A stretch of DNA of 64,000 nt from Emiliania huxleyi CCMP1516 (taxonomy: Eukaryota; Haptophyta; Isochrysidales; Noelaerhabdaceae): NCBI RefSeq assembly GCF_000372725.1, contig NW_005201791.1:295432-359431 (forward strand). The letters are read 5' to 3'. A model generated the notes under the pieces. That model worked only from the letters and a program-made list of their open reading frames with translations, had not been told where the DNA came from and made no database searches. This document shows positions 9,413 through 18,259 of the stretch, piece by piece. The first letter of the stretch is position 1; each line of letters begins with the position of its first letter. The translations under genes were made by a program, and so were the position numbers.

Positions 9413-12400
9413 CTGCGACCTCACCCATTTCTCGGTGCCGTACGTCGGCCTTGATGGCGTGCAACCGCTCCTGCTCTCGCGCTACGCGCTGCTTCTTCCC
9501 GCAGTGCTCGCGTTGCGCGGAGCTCTCTCATCGAGCCAGGCGACGGCGAGGGGCAACAGCGTCGCGGCAGTCTGCCTGCTGGCGCTGCCTTTCTGCGCGC
9601 TGCTCGCTGTGACCCCCTCCGCCGAGGTCAACGGGTCCGGCGTGAACCACGTCAGTCTACCGGCCTAGCTGCTGACAGGTGCTCCCCTTCGTCGGGCTCG
9701 ACGCCAGCCCCTGTTTGGTGCCGTACACGCTCGTGCCGTGCGCGGGCATGCCAGGCTCTCTGTCCGTCCGTCCGCCTGTCTGTCTGTCTCTCTCCCTCCC
9801 CCCCTCTCCCCCCCCCCTTCTCGCCGCTCGCTCGCTCGTCCCCCCCACCCCCCTCCTCCTCGTACCTCACATAGAGGCACTTCACAGAGCCAGGCCCCAG
9901 GCATGGGACAGCCGGCCAAACGGCCAACCGACACCCCGCGTCACCACCCGACCCGTGCCAGGCGCCCACCCGCTAGCTGACTGCGGGCTGGAGGACTGCG
10001 ACGGCGACGGAATCGAGGACAGCATCGGGGGCGCCGTCGACGACCTCAGGCGCTACCACAGCTCTTGGTGTGAGGCGGGTGGCGCGCACACGGTCCTGTC
10101 GGAAGCCGACGTCGCTGCGGCGGCCGCGGCGGGGAGCGCCGTATGGCATTGCGCCATCGTCGGTGACTTCCTCGCGGCTGTTAGCGGGAGGGGTGCAGCG
10201 CCAGCTTTGCCACCGTCGGCGCCTCCGCCGCCGCCACCGGCCGGTTTGTTCCACGGCGACGACCAGGAGTTCTATAGACCAGGAGCTCGCGCGTCGAGCT
10301 TGGCGGCGCCGACCGGTGCCACCACTACCCGTGGGAGTACCTCGCCGAGCTTGCCGCTTGGATCGTCCTCCTCTCCTATCGCCTCACGCACCTCCCCCTC
10401 TCCCTAGTGGCGCTCGCGGCCTTTGCCGGCTCTGTGGCGGCCGGCGCGATGGCCTGCTGTGAACAGCGTCTCTTCACACACTTGGGTGTGAATAGGGTCG
10501 GCGGCGTTTGTTGGGATGAGTGTGAAACGGGTCGACGCCTTCTGGGGCGAGGAGCTCGGCGGCAAGGGCGAGCTCGCATCCGAAGGGCCTTTGAAGGGCT
10601 GCGCTTCTTCACGCGTGCCGCTGTGAGAGTAGGCGCACTCGCCACCAGCCTCGAGGCGGCCGTGGGGTACGAGCTGCTGCGCTGTGTCGCCATGCTCTGC
10701 GCAGCGCACACCGTGGGCGTGCTGCACCACTTCCACCACGCCCGCGGCATGTGGCGCCGACCGCCGCGGGTCCTCGGTTGATGGTGCCGCTTCTCGAGCG
10801 CCTCTTCACCCCCCCCCCCCCCCCCGCGAGTAGGCGCCCCCTCCTCCTCCAGGCGCGGCAAAAGGCGTTGATGCCCTGCATGGAGGAAGAGACTGCAACC
10901 TGCGACCGGCTGCTTCCAGTCGATCCTGCCGCCGCTCCTCGGCTAATGAGCTCATTGGCAGTCGGTTCATTCACTTAGGCTGCTCAAGTCGATCCTGCCG
11001 CCGCACCTTGTCCGATCCCTTGGCTCGCTGACCTCGAGCAAGGCGCGCCGCCGCGCCGCCCAGCGGGCAGCAGCAGCAGCAGTAGGAGGAGGCAACTCCA
11101 TTCCAAAGACTGGACCCGCACCGCCCTTTGCCGCCCTTTGGGCCCAAGCCCTATATCTCCCTTTACGGATTGCCCTTCGGGCCCGAGCGATAATAATCGC
11201 CCTCTGGGCCCATGCGACTAGCGACAGGAGACGTGATGCTTCGCGGCCTGCACAGGCCCTGGCAGCCACGGCGTTGGCAGCGGCCCGTCGGCGTCGCACC
11301 ACGGGAGCAGCACGGGCACCATTTCGACGAGCGCCGACTGGAACGCCGCCACCGGACGGGCCGAAGTAGCTTGCGGATGGCGTCTCTTCACACCTACCCT
11401 TGCGAACAGGTACGCCGCCACGGGGCGGGCCGAGGCCAGCTGCAGCTCCGGCGGTGGCGGTGGCGGGGACCTCCCGATCGGGCGGAGCGAGTGGAGCGCA
11501 TCAGCAGGGGCGAGTTTGGCACCGTGCAGCCTTCCGCGAGGCGGGCCGGCTTCGATCGACCGGCGCGGCCGCAGCGCGCGCAGTTGGCGGAGAGCTTCAG
11601 CGAGTGCGCATTCCTCTTCGCCAAGGTTCGGCCGCTGCAGGAGATGTGGACGAGATGTCAACCGTGCTTGACCCTACCTCTGACCAGGTCGACGGGCTGT
11701 CGGCGCTACTGAACGACGCAACGGCCGAGCCCCCGCGCGTCATCAAGCTGCTGCAGTTCATGTTCGACCGGCTCGTCCGCCTCGCAGACGTCTTCACACC
11801 TCGAGCTGTGAAGAGTCTCTTCAGACCTCTGGCTGTGAACAGGTTCGACCGCCTCACAGACGTCTTCCAGCTGCAAAAGGCGCGCGCACGAGGGGGGGGC
11901 GGGATCCGGCGTACGAGAATGAAATCAAGACCACGAAAGCTTGCGTGAGCGCTCCGGTGCCGCAGGAGCGGAGTGATCACACTTCATCGTGCATGCACGC
12001 ACAGGTGCGCAAGACGGCCAACGAGCAGTACTTGGTCGCTGCCGGCCTGCCCGACCCAACCCGCCTCCCGGACCCGCACGACCGCGCGGCGGCGGCGGCG
12101 CGCGTCCTCGCCGCACCGACACCGCCTAGACACACAGTCTCCGGGGGCGACCGGCTCAGCTGCTTGCGCCGTGCGGGAGCTCAGGCCGGCTTCGGCTTCG
12201 CGATAATCAGACCTCAGCTGCGTGCTGAGGCGCCGAGGGCGCCGCAGCTCACCGTGCAGGTGGCCCGAGAGCACCCGAGAGCACCCGAGAGCACCCGAGA
12301 GCACCCGAGAGCACCCGAGAGCACCCAAGATTCCCGTACTAGGCCCAGCCTTCGTCCCTGGTAGACGCAGCAGCCAGCCTCAGCCATCCAGCAGCAGCCA

Positions 12401-13083
12401 GCAGCAGCCAACAGCAGCCAGCAGCAGCCAGCAGCAGCCAGCAGCAGCCAGCTCCGGGAACCCAAATTAAATACTTGAGATCGCGTTGGTGGCTTCCCCC
12501 ACATCCCTTTTTGCTCATTGTGATTCGTGGGAAGACCGCTCCCTCTGACGTCTGCAGGTGGGCATCGACTTTGGTTCCGCCATCGCGGGCGTGATCGGGC
12601 ACATGCGATCGGGCACATGCGGCGTCTGCGGTGTGAACAGCGTCGTTTCAGCCTGTAGCTGTGAATAGGCACAAGACCTACCAGTACTGATCTCTCCGAC
12701 GACGCCAGGTCTAGCTGCGAACAGCCTCTCTCCACAGCTGCCTCTATGTGTGAACAGGTACGACTTGTGCGGCGACGCCGTCAACACCGCCGCCCGCATG
12801 TGACCCGACCCGCCCTCCGCCTCCCCGGGACGTGTCCGTGACGCGTCCCACGACACGCCCATCTCATGCCCCGCACAGGTGCTCCGGCTCGGAGCCAGGT
12901 CGTGTCCACGTGTCGCAGGAGGCGTACCGGTGTCTGCGCGGCCGGTTCGGCGCGAAGAGCCGCGGCCCACGCTACTACAAAGGCAAGGGCGAGATGTACA
13001 CTTACTTCCTCGAGAACGCGCCTGGGGCTCTGCCGGAGGAGGCCACACCGGCGCCTGCCGACGCTGCCGAGGCGATCTACTAG
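9413..13083 (+). CDS. Membrane-anchored class III nucleotide cyclase
   Basis: N-terminal exons carry hydrophobic segments (near 9440-9640 and 10350-10450). An LLKSILPPHLV linker of the type preceding class III cyclase domains follows at 10979. The catalytic domain runs through FLFAKV, VLDPTSDQV, VRKTANEQYLVAAGLPDP, VGIDFGSAIAGVIG, HKTYQYDLCGDAVNTAARM and GRVHVSQEAY to TAG at 13081. Introns that restore the frame: 10459-10495, 10598-10632, 10909-10978, 11762-11842, 11880-12004, 12104-12184, 12260-12557, 12599-12668, 12684-12757 and 12800-12878; four are GC-AG. A frame offset near 11627 is not explained by an intron and may be a sequencing error. The Asn and Arg of NTAAR are kept, but both metal-binding Asp positions are changed (FAKV for FxDI, NEQY for GDAY). 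Activity is therefore uncertain. The true 5' end is not resolved. Confidence 0.75.
10459..10495 (+). repeat. Introner-like intron, 37 bases
   Basis: GTGAACAG...GAATAG, with TTCACAC and GTGTGAA forming a hairpin just before the 3' splice site. Splicing gives TGG at the junction and continues the frame into SAAFVGMSVKRVDAFWGEE. Confidence 0.7.
10598..10632 (+). repeat. Introner-like GC-AG intron, 35 bases
   Basis: GCTGCGCTTCTTCAC...GTGAGAGTAG. The TTCAC/GTGA arms repeat the hairpin of its neighbours. Removal joins PLKG to ALATSLEAAVGYELLR in phase. Confidence 0.65.
10909..10978 (+). repeat. GC-AG intron bordered by a ~24-base exon duplication
   Basis: The intron begins GCTGCT..AGTCGATCCTGCC and the next exon begins with the same sequence (10979 onward), differing at few positions. 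Splicing restores DRLLKSILPPHL. Confidence 0.75.
11343..11433 (+). repeat. Intron region bordered by a 22-base duplication
   Basis: 11343-11364 and 11412-11433 are near-identical (ACGCCGCCAC..GG.CGGGCCGA). Between them lies CGTCTCTTCACACC...GCGAACAG, the hairpin ending seen in other introns of this gene. The exact donor is not resolved. Confidence 0.6.
11762..11842 (+). repeat. Introner-like intron with duplicated borders
   Basis: Donor GTTCGACCG and the first exon bases after the acceptor (11843) are the same, and similarity continues for about 25 bases. The interior has CTTCACA...TGTGAAG and CTTCAGA...CTGTGAACAG hairpins. Splicing restores LLQFMFDRLTDVFQLQK. Confidence 0.75.
12262..12330 (+). 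repeat. Intronic 10-base tandem repeat (CCCGAGAGCA)
   Basis: About six to seven copies inside the 12260-12557 cyclase intron, followed by a CAG/CAGC-rich stretch at about 12388-12450. Confidence 0.85.
12599..12668 (+). repeat. Introner-like GC-AG intron
   Basis: Starts GCACA and the next exon starts GCACA. It ends TTTCAGcctgtagCTGTGAATAG, a hairpin at the 3' splice site. Splicing gives GVIGHKTYQ in phase. Confidence 0.7.
12684..12757 (+). repeat. Introner-like GT-AG intron
   Basis: Starts GTAC and the next exon starts GTAC. It contains GCTGCGAACAGC and ends TGTGTGAACAG. Splicing gives TYQYDLCGDAVNTAARM. Confidence 0.7.
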
Positions 13084-13262
13084 CTCACAATGAATTACGG
13101 TATGCCGATGCGGTGGCATCTCGGCCGTCGCTTGTTTTGACTTTTGTTACCTTTTTCTGTGGTCTGTATACGACGCTGCTACTGCAGCTCTCGTCCGGCA
13201 GCTGCTTCTAACAGCCCTAGAAACCTTTTGGGGGCGCTTGCTCTGCGCGGCGCTCACCAGCA

Positions 13263-14066
13263 TCACATCTGGCTCACCTTTGCGTGCTGTGAGAGGGGCG
13301 CGAGCAGGCTGTGTCGCAGGCCGGTGTCGATGCCTGCCGACTCGACGTCGAGGTGGACGGGCGCCGCCTTAACGGCTGGGCCCTGACTGTACCCGCGGAA
13401 CTTGAGGTGCATCCGCCGCGCCATCCAGCCGAAGAAGCCCACCGTCGTGATGACGAGCAGCATCACCGAGTAGCCGGCGCGGTGGCAGCCGGCTCCGTGG
13501 GCGACGCCAACCGCCTAATTCCAGAAGCTCGATGATCCCTGTGAGCGTCGCGTCCTTCGCGCTGGCGCCGGCCGGCCTCGCAGGTGGCGAGGAAGCCGAA
13601 GCAGACGCACACCGTCAGGAGCGCCAGCGAGCCGAGGTAGATCCCGATCACGGCGATCTCGTGCCGCCTAGCGGCCACAACGGCGGCGGAGACGGACCCG
13701 TACAGGCTCAGCCGATTTACCTCCCACATCAGGATTGAAGACATGACGACTGCGCCTGTGGAGCAGAGCATGCTCATCGTGGCGGACATGTTGTAGACGT
13801 AGGTGATGACCGGCGCGTCGAAGAACGGGAGCGCCTCAATCACATCTGGGCCGAGGACGCCGAAGGCGAAGCCAGTGACCAGCGTTGCCTGCATCTGTAT
13901 CGAGGCGAGACGGTCGAGGTAGAAGGTGAGCTGATCGCGCTTCACCTGGGCGCCGGCAAGGCGGCTGTGGATTGGTCGGCGAGGCAGCGCTCTGCCTGCA
14001 ATGGACGGCGCGCCTCTAGGTCGGCGAGGTAGCGCTCCTTGCCAAGCCGCTCGCGCTCGTGAGAAA
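13263..14066 (-). CDS. Orai-like four-helix membrane protein
   Basis: The main exon (from about 13945, entered at an AG|GTGAAGCGC acceptor) reads KRDQLTFYLDRLASIQMQATLVTGFAFGVLG in two adjoining stretches, then two further hydrophobic segments. A GC-AG intron at 13515-13576 leads to the last exon, which carries a fourth hydrophobic segment (MLLVITTVGFFGW) and stops at 13263. An upstream charged exon (ERLGKERYLADLEARR) extends to about 14066. The layout, a basic helix, TM1 with an I-E-A position, a short loop and three more helices, matches Orai-type calcium channel subunits. That is a pattern-level inference, not a proven homology. It is divergent to the related gene at 14350. Confidence 0.55.
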
Positions 14067-14349
14067 GCATATTTCTCCTCTGTTCTTCCCTTGCTCTCTC
14101 TCTATCTCTTCTGGCGCTGGAGGAGCGTGCCAGGCGATGGCCGTCGGGCAGAAAACGGCGGGGGAGTGAAAGAACAGAGGCCGCCCAATTTGTGTAGAGC
14201 TCTAACCTCCCGACGGCTTCATCGCGGCACGCTGGGCTGCGGCTCTCGACGGCTTTGGCCCCCCTACCTCGGGCGCGAGCGGCGGCTTAGGCGGAGCTCC
14301 TCGAAGGGGCTGCGGAGGCGCACGACAACTCGCAGCGCACCGCCGCCTG

Positions 14350-15958
14350 ATGGACACCCTGCTGCGCAAGTTTAACCTAAACGTGGACACGCGCGAGCGC
14401 GACATCGAGCGCGCTGGCTTTGTCGGCGCTCAGCAGCAGGCGCTCGACGTAAACCAAGAGCATGCGCTGATGGAGATCCGATTCCAGCACATGACCGTGC
14501 GGACAGAGTGGCTGAACAACCTCAACACGCAGGCGGCTTTCATCGCTGGCATCTCAATCGCATGGCTCGGCGGTGATGTTCTTGCCGAGGTGTCGGATGA
14601 AGTCGTTTTCGCTAACAGCGACGGCACGCCCATTTTCCTGGACAAACTCCTCAAGCTGACCTACCTGCTCTTCGCGACCCTCTCGGGCGGCGCCGGTCTA
14701 TGGGTCGTGATCTATTCGAATCGGTGCCAGCGCAAGAGAAAGAGATTTCCGCGGCGTGCCGCTCTCCGACACACGCCGCCCCACACTCTGCACCAGGCTG
14801 ATCATCCTCGCCAACCAGGCGGCCCTCACCGGCGCGTCGATGAGGGACGTGCGCGCCTCGGACGAGATTGTGCAGCGCAACGTGCGCAAGGTCGACGAGA
14901 TGTTTGTTATCTGCCTCGGCTCCCTCGTGGGCGCCATCTGCTGCGTGGCGTGGTTGCGCGAGCCCGGCTCGGCGGCCCTCGTCATCACCGTCACCTTCAC
15001 GTTGCTCGTCGTCCATGCCATCGTCAACACGATCGCCCTCCGCGACGAGTTCCACGCAAAGGCCCCCCCCCCCCCCCCCCATCCCCACGGACCGATATGC
15101 TATGAGACCTTGCGCTCACATACGACCTGCCCCTCGGCCGCCGCAAACGAACGGCGCGTGGAGGGCCCTCCGCGTGGAGAAAGAGTCGCAGGACCCGTGC
15201 GAGTGCCTCTACCGCCTCAGCGGCGGCGCTCTTAAGGCGGAGGCGCCGCGCGAGGTGCAAGGGGCCAGCAAGCCGCTCCACCTCGAGGTGAACCGTTTCG
15301 TGTTGAAACGATCATCACTCGTTTCATTGCTCATTAACTGCTTGCTCATTACGCTGCCCTTTGGAGAGTGCGCTACCAGGGTGGTAGCAGTCTAGTCGTG
15401 AGCGAACTCGCAGCTGTGCGTGACAGTGCCTCTCCTCCCCCTCCCCCGTCCTAGGTGAGCGCGCTCACCGCCTCGCGGGCCGCCGTGGAGAAGCTGCGCG
15501 CCGACCGGGCGGGGAGCGCAGCGCTGCCGCTCACGCAGCGGTGGTGGTTCGTCCTGCACTGCGAGGGCACGCACGGCCGGCTGTACGCCTTTGGGTCTCA
15601 AGACAATTACGTGCTGCGCGAGCCGCCCATCCTCGAGGCGGACGTGACGCAGTTCCGCCTGCTGCCGCGGGCGGGGGCGCCGGCGCGCCGCCCAAGGCCG
15701 CCGGCGGCGGGAGGATCCCCGGGCCCACTGGGGCGGGCCGTCACGTTCCTCGACCCGCCGCCGAAAGCCGCCGGCGACGGGCGGCTCATCTTGTGGCCAA
15801 AGGACGAGGAGGAGTGCGCGCCGCTCTGCCTGCTCATCGAGGACAGAGAGGTGGCGGACGTGTGGTACAAGGTGCTCACCGCCTTCATCTGCTCGGTCGA
15901 CCAGAACGACCGCTTCACCCGCTACCTCCCGACCAGCCAGCGCCAGCGATCGCGATGA
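14350..15958 (+). CDS. Orai-like membrane protein with C-terminal cytosolic domain
   Basis: ATG at 14350. Exon 1 (to 14723) has a helix ending EWLNNLNTQAAFIAGISIAW, then GGDVLAEV, paralogous in pattern to the minus-strand neighbour. Intron 14724-14796 is in phase. Exon 2 carries two more hydrophobic segments (FVICLGSLVGAICCVAW and ALVITVTFTLLVVHAIV). After a poly-C stretch at about 15063-15078, probably intronic, an exon ends KPLHLE at 15287. Intron 15288-15454 leads to the last exon, with WWFVLHCEGTHGRLYAF and ADVWYKVLTAFICSVDQNDR, which may be a PH-like domain. Stop at 15956. The junction between exon 2 and the 15.1-15.3 kb exon is not resolved, so two genes remain possible. Confidence 0.5.
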
Positions 15959-16721
15959 GTGAGGCCCACTCGCCATGGATACGCCCCAGGGCGACCCAGT
16001 GCTAGGAATCCGTCGAGGAATCCCAAGGCTGCTAGAGGAATGGTTGTTTGGCGATCGTCGAGATTGGCCGCACTGCTGCTAGGCTGCACAGAGATGCTCC
16101 GAGGCCTCTGCTGCTGCCCGCGCCCCCGACAGGCCTGAAATTTTCCGCCTTTGTGTGCGGAGGTAGGGATGGGAGAACGGGCCTCTTGACTAAACACTAA
16201 CAGAGAGAATACGAAAAATAACAGACAACGCAACGGGGGAGAAGTGCGCCCAGAGCATGAGCAAGCAGAACGATGGAGAACGCGTCCGCTCGGAGCGCGC
16301 GTCGACGGGAGAGCTGCACACAGCCGAATATTTACCTAAAAACGGTAAAGTATAGCTCGAAAGCGCGTGGGTGCTGGGTCTCGTGAATGTAAAGTCTCAG
16401 TCTGTCACCAGGGCTGGGGATGAATACTCGATTCATATTCAACTTACTATCCTGCGCGCACTTTGCCACCCAGCGACCCCTTCCGGGATGGCCTGTGCAT
16501 CGATGCCCCTGAGCTGATTCCCGTACCATCCTCCAAGCCGTACCATCCTCCAAGCCCTGTGCCCCTGCCCTCTCCCTCAGATGCCGCAGCGGACGCGAGG
16601 CGGCACGTGCGAGAGGCGGATGGCCATCTCGTCCTCGGGGCTGTCCTCGTCCGGCAGCAGGCGCGGCTCCGTGGCATCAAGTGGAAGGTGATGCCTCTCT
16701 ACGAGGTTTCCGCGGATGTAC
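15959..16721. other. Intergenic or 3' region
   Basis: No confident gene. 16528-16562 holds an 18-base tandem duplication (CCGTACCATCCTCCAAG). A minus-strand frame at about 16577-16700 (LLPDEDSPEDEMAIRLSH) could be an alternative last exon of the cupredoxin gene to the right. Confidence 0.35.
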
Positions 16722-17563
16722 CTAGCCGCGGATGGTATCCTTGAGATCGACTGGCTTGCCCTGCTCAGGGGCGCACTTGGTGGCCTGCTTGTGCTGGCTG
16801 GTGCGCAAGGCACGTATTGCCAGGACAAGGACTCCAAGGCAAACAGCCAGGACGAAGAAATGTTCGCGTGAAGCAGTGTCGCCGCTAGTGCCGCCGCCGA
16901 GCAAGTGAACTGGCGTGAGGGGCTGCGGCGATGAGAGAGCTGGCGCGGGTGGCTGCGACGGTGAGATTGTGGTTACCGGCGACGGGGGTGGCGAAGGTGG
17001 TGGCGGCGACAGAGGCGGTGCCGGCGGGCCAGGTGGGAGGCCTGGCGGCGGAGACGGCGACGGCGGCGCCGAAACGACCACTTTGACTTTCTGGCCATTT
17101 CTGCAGTGGGTACCCCAGTAGTTCGGAGACCAGGTCGACGACCTGCGGTCGCCGCTGCAGGTGAAGTAGACGGTACCGGCGTCGGCATCAGCTTGCGTCA
17201 CATTGTGTCGGTACACGGTGTCGGTTGGCCCGGCGAGCGTGACTGAGCCCGTGGGGTCGCACGCATCGTATGCGGTCTCGCTCGCGCCGACGAGTACACG
17301 AAGACGAGCACGTCGCCCGGGGCAGCGTGATGCGTGGAGTAGGTGGTGCCGAAGTTGCTCCACCACACGGCATCGCCACCGGTCCAGAGGCGGGCGGTGA
17401 TACCGATCTCCCCCGGCTGGAGCGCGGTGGGTGGCGATGGCGACGGAGGCGATGGAAGCACCGACATGTGCTGCAAGGTTGTCGGTGGGATCGCACCGAC
17501 TAGCAGCGAGAGTGCCAGAGCGCCAGAGAGAAGACAACGCCGCGGCCGGAAGACGCCGGACAT
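16722..17563 (-). CDS. Cupredoxin (phytocyanin-like) membrane protein, frame broken
   Basis: ATG at 17563 starts MSGVFRPRRCLLSGALALSL, a signal peptide. A plastocyanin-like fold follows: WTGGDAVWWSNFG and APGDVLVFVYSS. The sequence then resumes in another frame (ASETAYDACDPTGSVTL) and ends with YFTCSGD...HCRNGQKVKVVV, giving the Cys, His and Gln expected at the second half of a stellacyanin-type copper site. A Pro-rich linker and a C-terminal TM helix (FFVLAVCLGVLVLAI) follow, with stop at 16722. The frame change near 17285 falls where the first His copper ligand normally lies, and that His is not seen. It may be a deletion, an assembly error or an unrecognised intron. Confidence 0.6.
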
Positions 17564-17623
17564 TGAATTTCGGCGGATCCGACATTCCAGAACGACGACT
17601 GTGAACGCTAGTTTCACTAGGAT

Positions 17624-17892
17624 TCACTCGCAACCGTCTGGGCAAGACGGCCTCGGGGAGGGAGGAAATACTCGGCCTGACCACCGCCATCCTCGTCTGG
17701 ACGACCGCCGCCATCGGCAATGCGGTCGGCGGCGCGCTCTACGTGCCCGCCATCTTCGCTGCGGCGGCCTCAGTCGTCGTCCTCAACTTTGTGCCTGGCG
17801 CGGCTGGCATCGCCGCGGTCGGCCCACTCTCGGCCGCCTCGCTTGCGAGGGACGGCCAGCCCAACGGCGGCGCGGATTGGCTCACGTCCTGA
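17624..17892 (+). CDS. MgtC/SapB-like fragment (last exon)
   Basis: The frame RLGKTASGREEILGLTTAIL, then VWTTAAIGNAVGGALYVPAI and a second hydrophobic segment, matches the RGLTTAAxxWxTAAIGxAxG block of MgtC-type membrane proteins. TGA at 17890. Only this C-terminal piece is visible, and an acceptor CACTAG|GATTC precedes it. No upstream exons on this strand are apparent because the cupredoxin gene lies opposite, so it may be a relict. Confidence 0.4.
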
Positions 17893-18257
17893 GCGATTCT
17901 GCACCGGGGCACCTGCGTGCTGTTCCAGTCAACACGCCGCGCCAGGCACAAAGTTCACCTCCACGGACCACGCTAGCTGAACACCCCTCTACTACACCGC
18001 CTCTACACCCTCCCTTTGTACGCAGTGTGACACCTGACACGGAGTGTGTTACGCCATGCCCATGGACCGCTCTAGATCCAAAAATCTCCGCTTGAGCAGA
18101 GATCAGTGTGACAGTGTGTCACGTGTTTGTTTGTGATTGTATAGTGCGTTCGAGTCTTCGAGCGTAGGCCAGGCGGGCCCACGCCGCCACGGGCGTGGCA
18201 GGGTATCGGCATGTATATGAACGGGGTACAATATGAGTCAACATGCGGTACAGTACG
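17893..18257. other. Convergent intergenic region
   Basis: Lies between the 3' end of the MgtC-like fragment and the 3' end of the minus-strand membrane protein. No gene or repeat recognised. Confidence 0.4.
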
Positions 18258-18259
18258 GT

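Noticed and set aside
12262-12450. CRISPR-like array
   Set aside because: Units are 10 bases or CAG triplets with no spacers, inside a spliceosomal intron of a eukaryotic gene.
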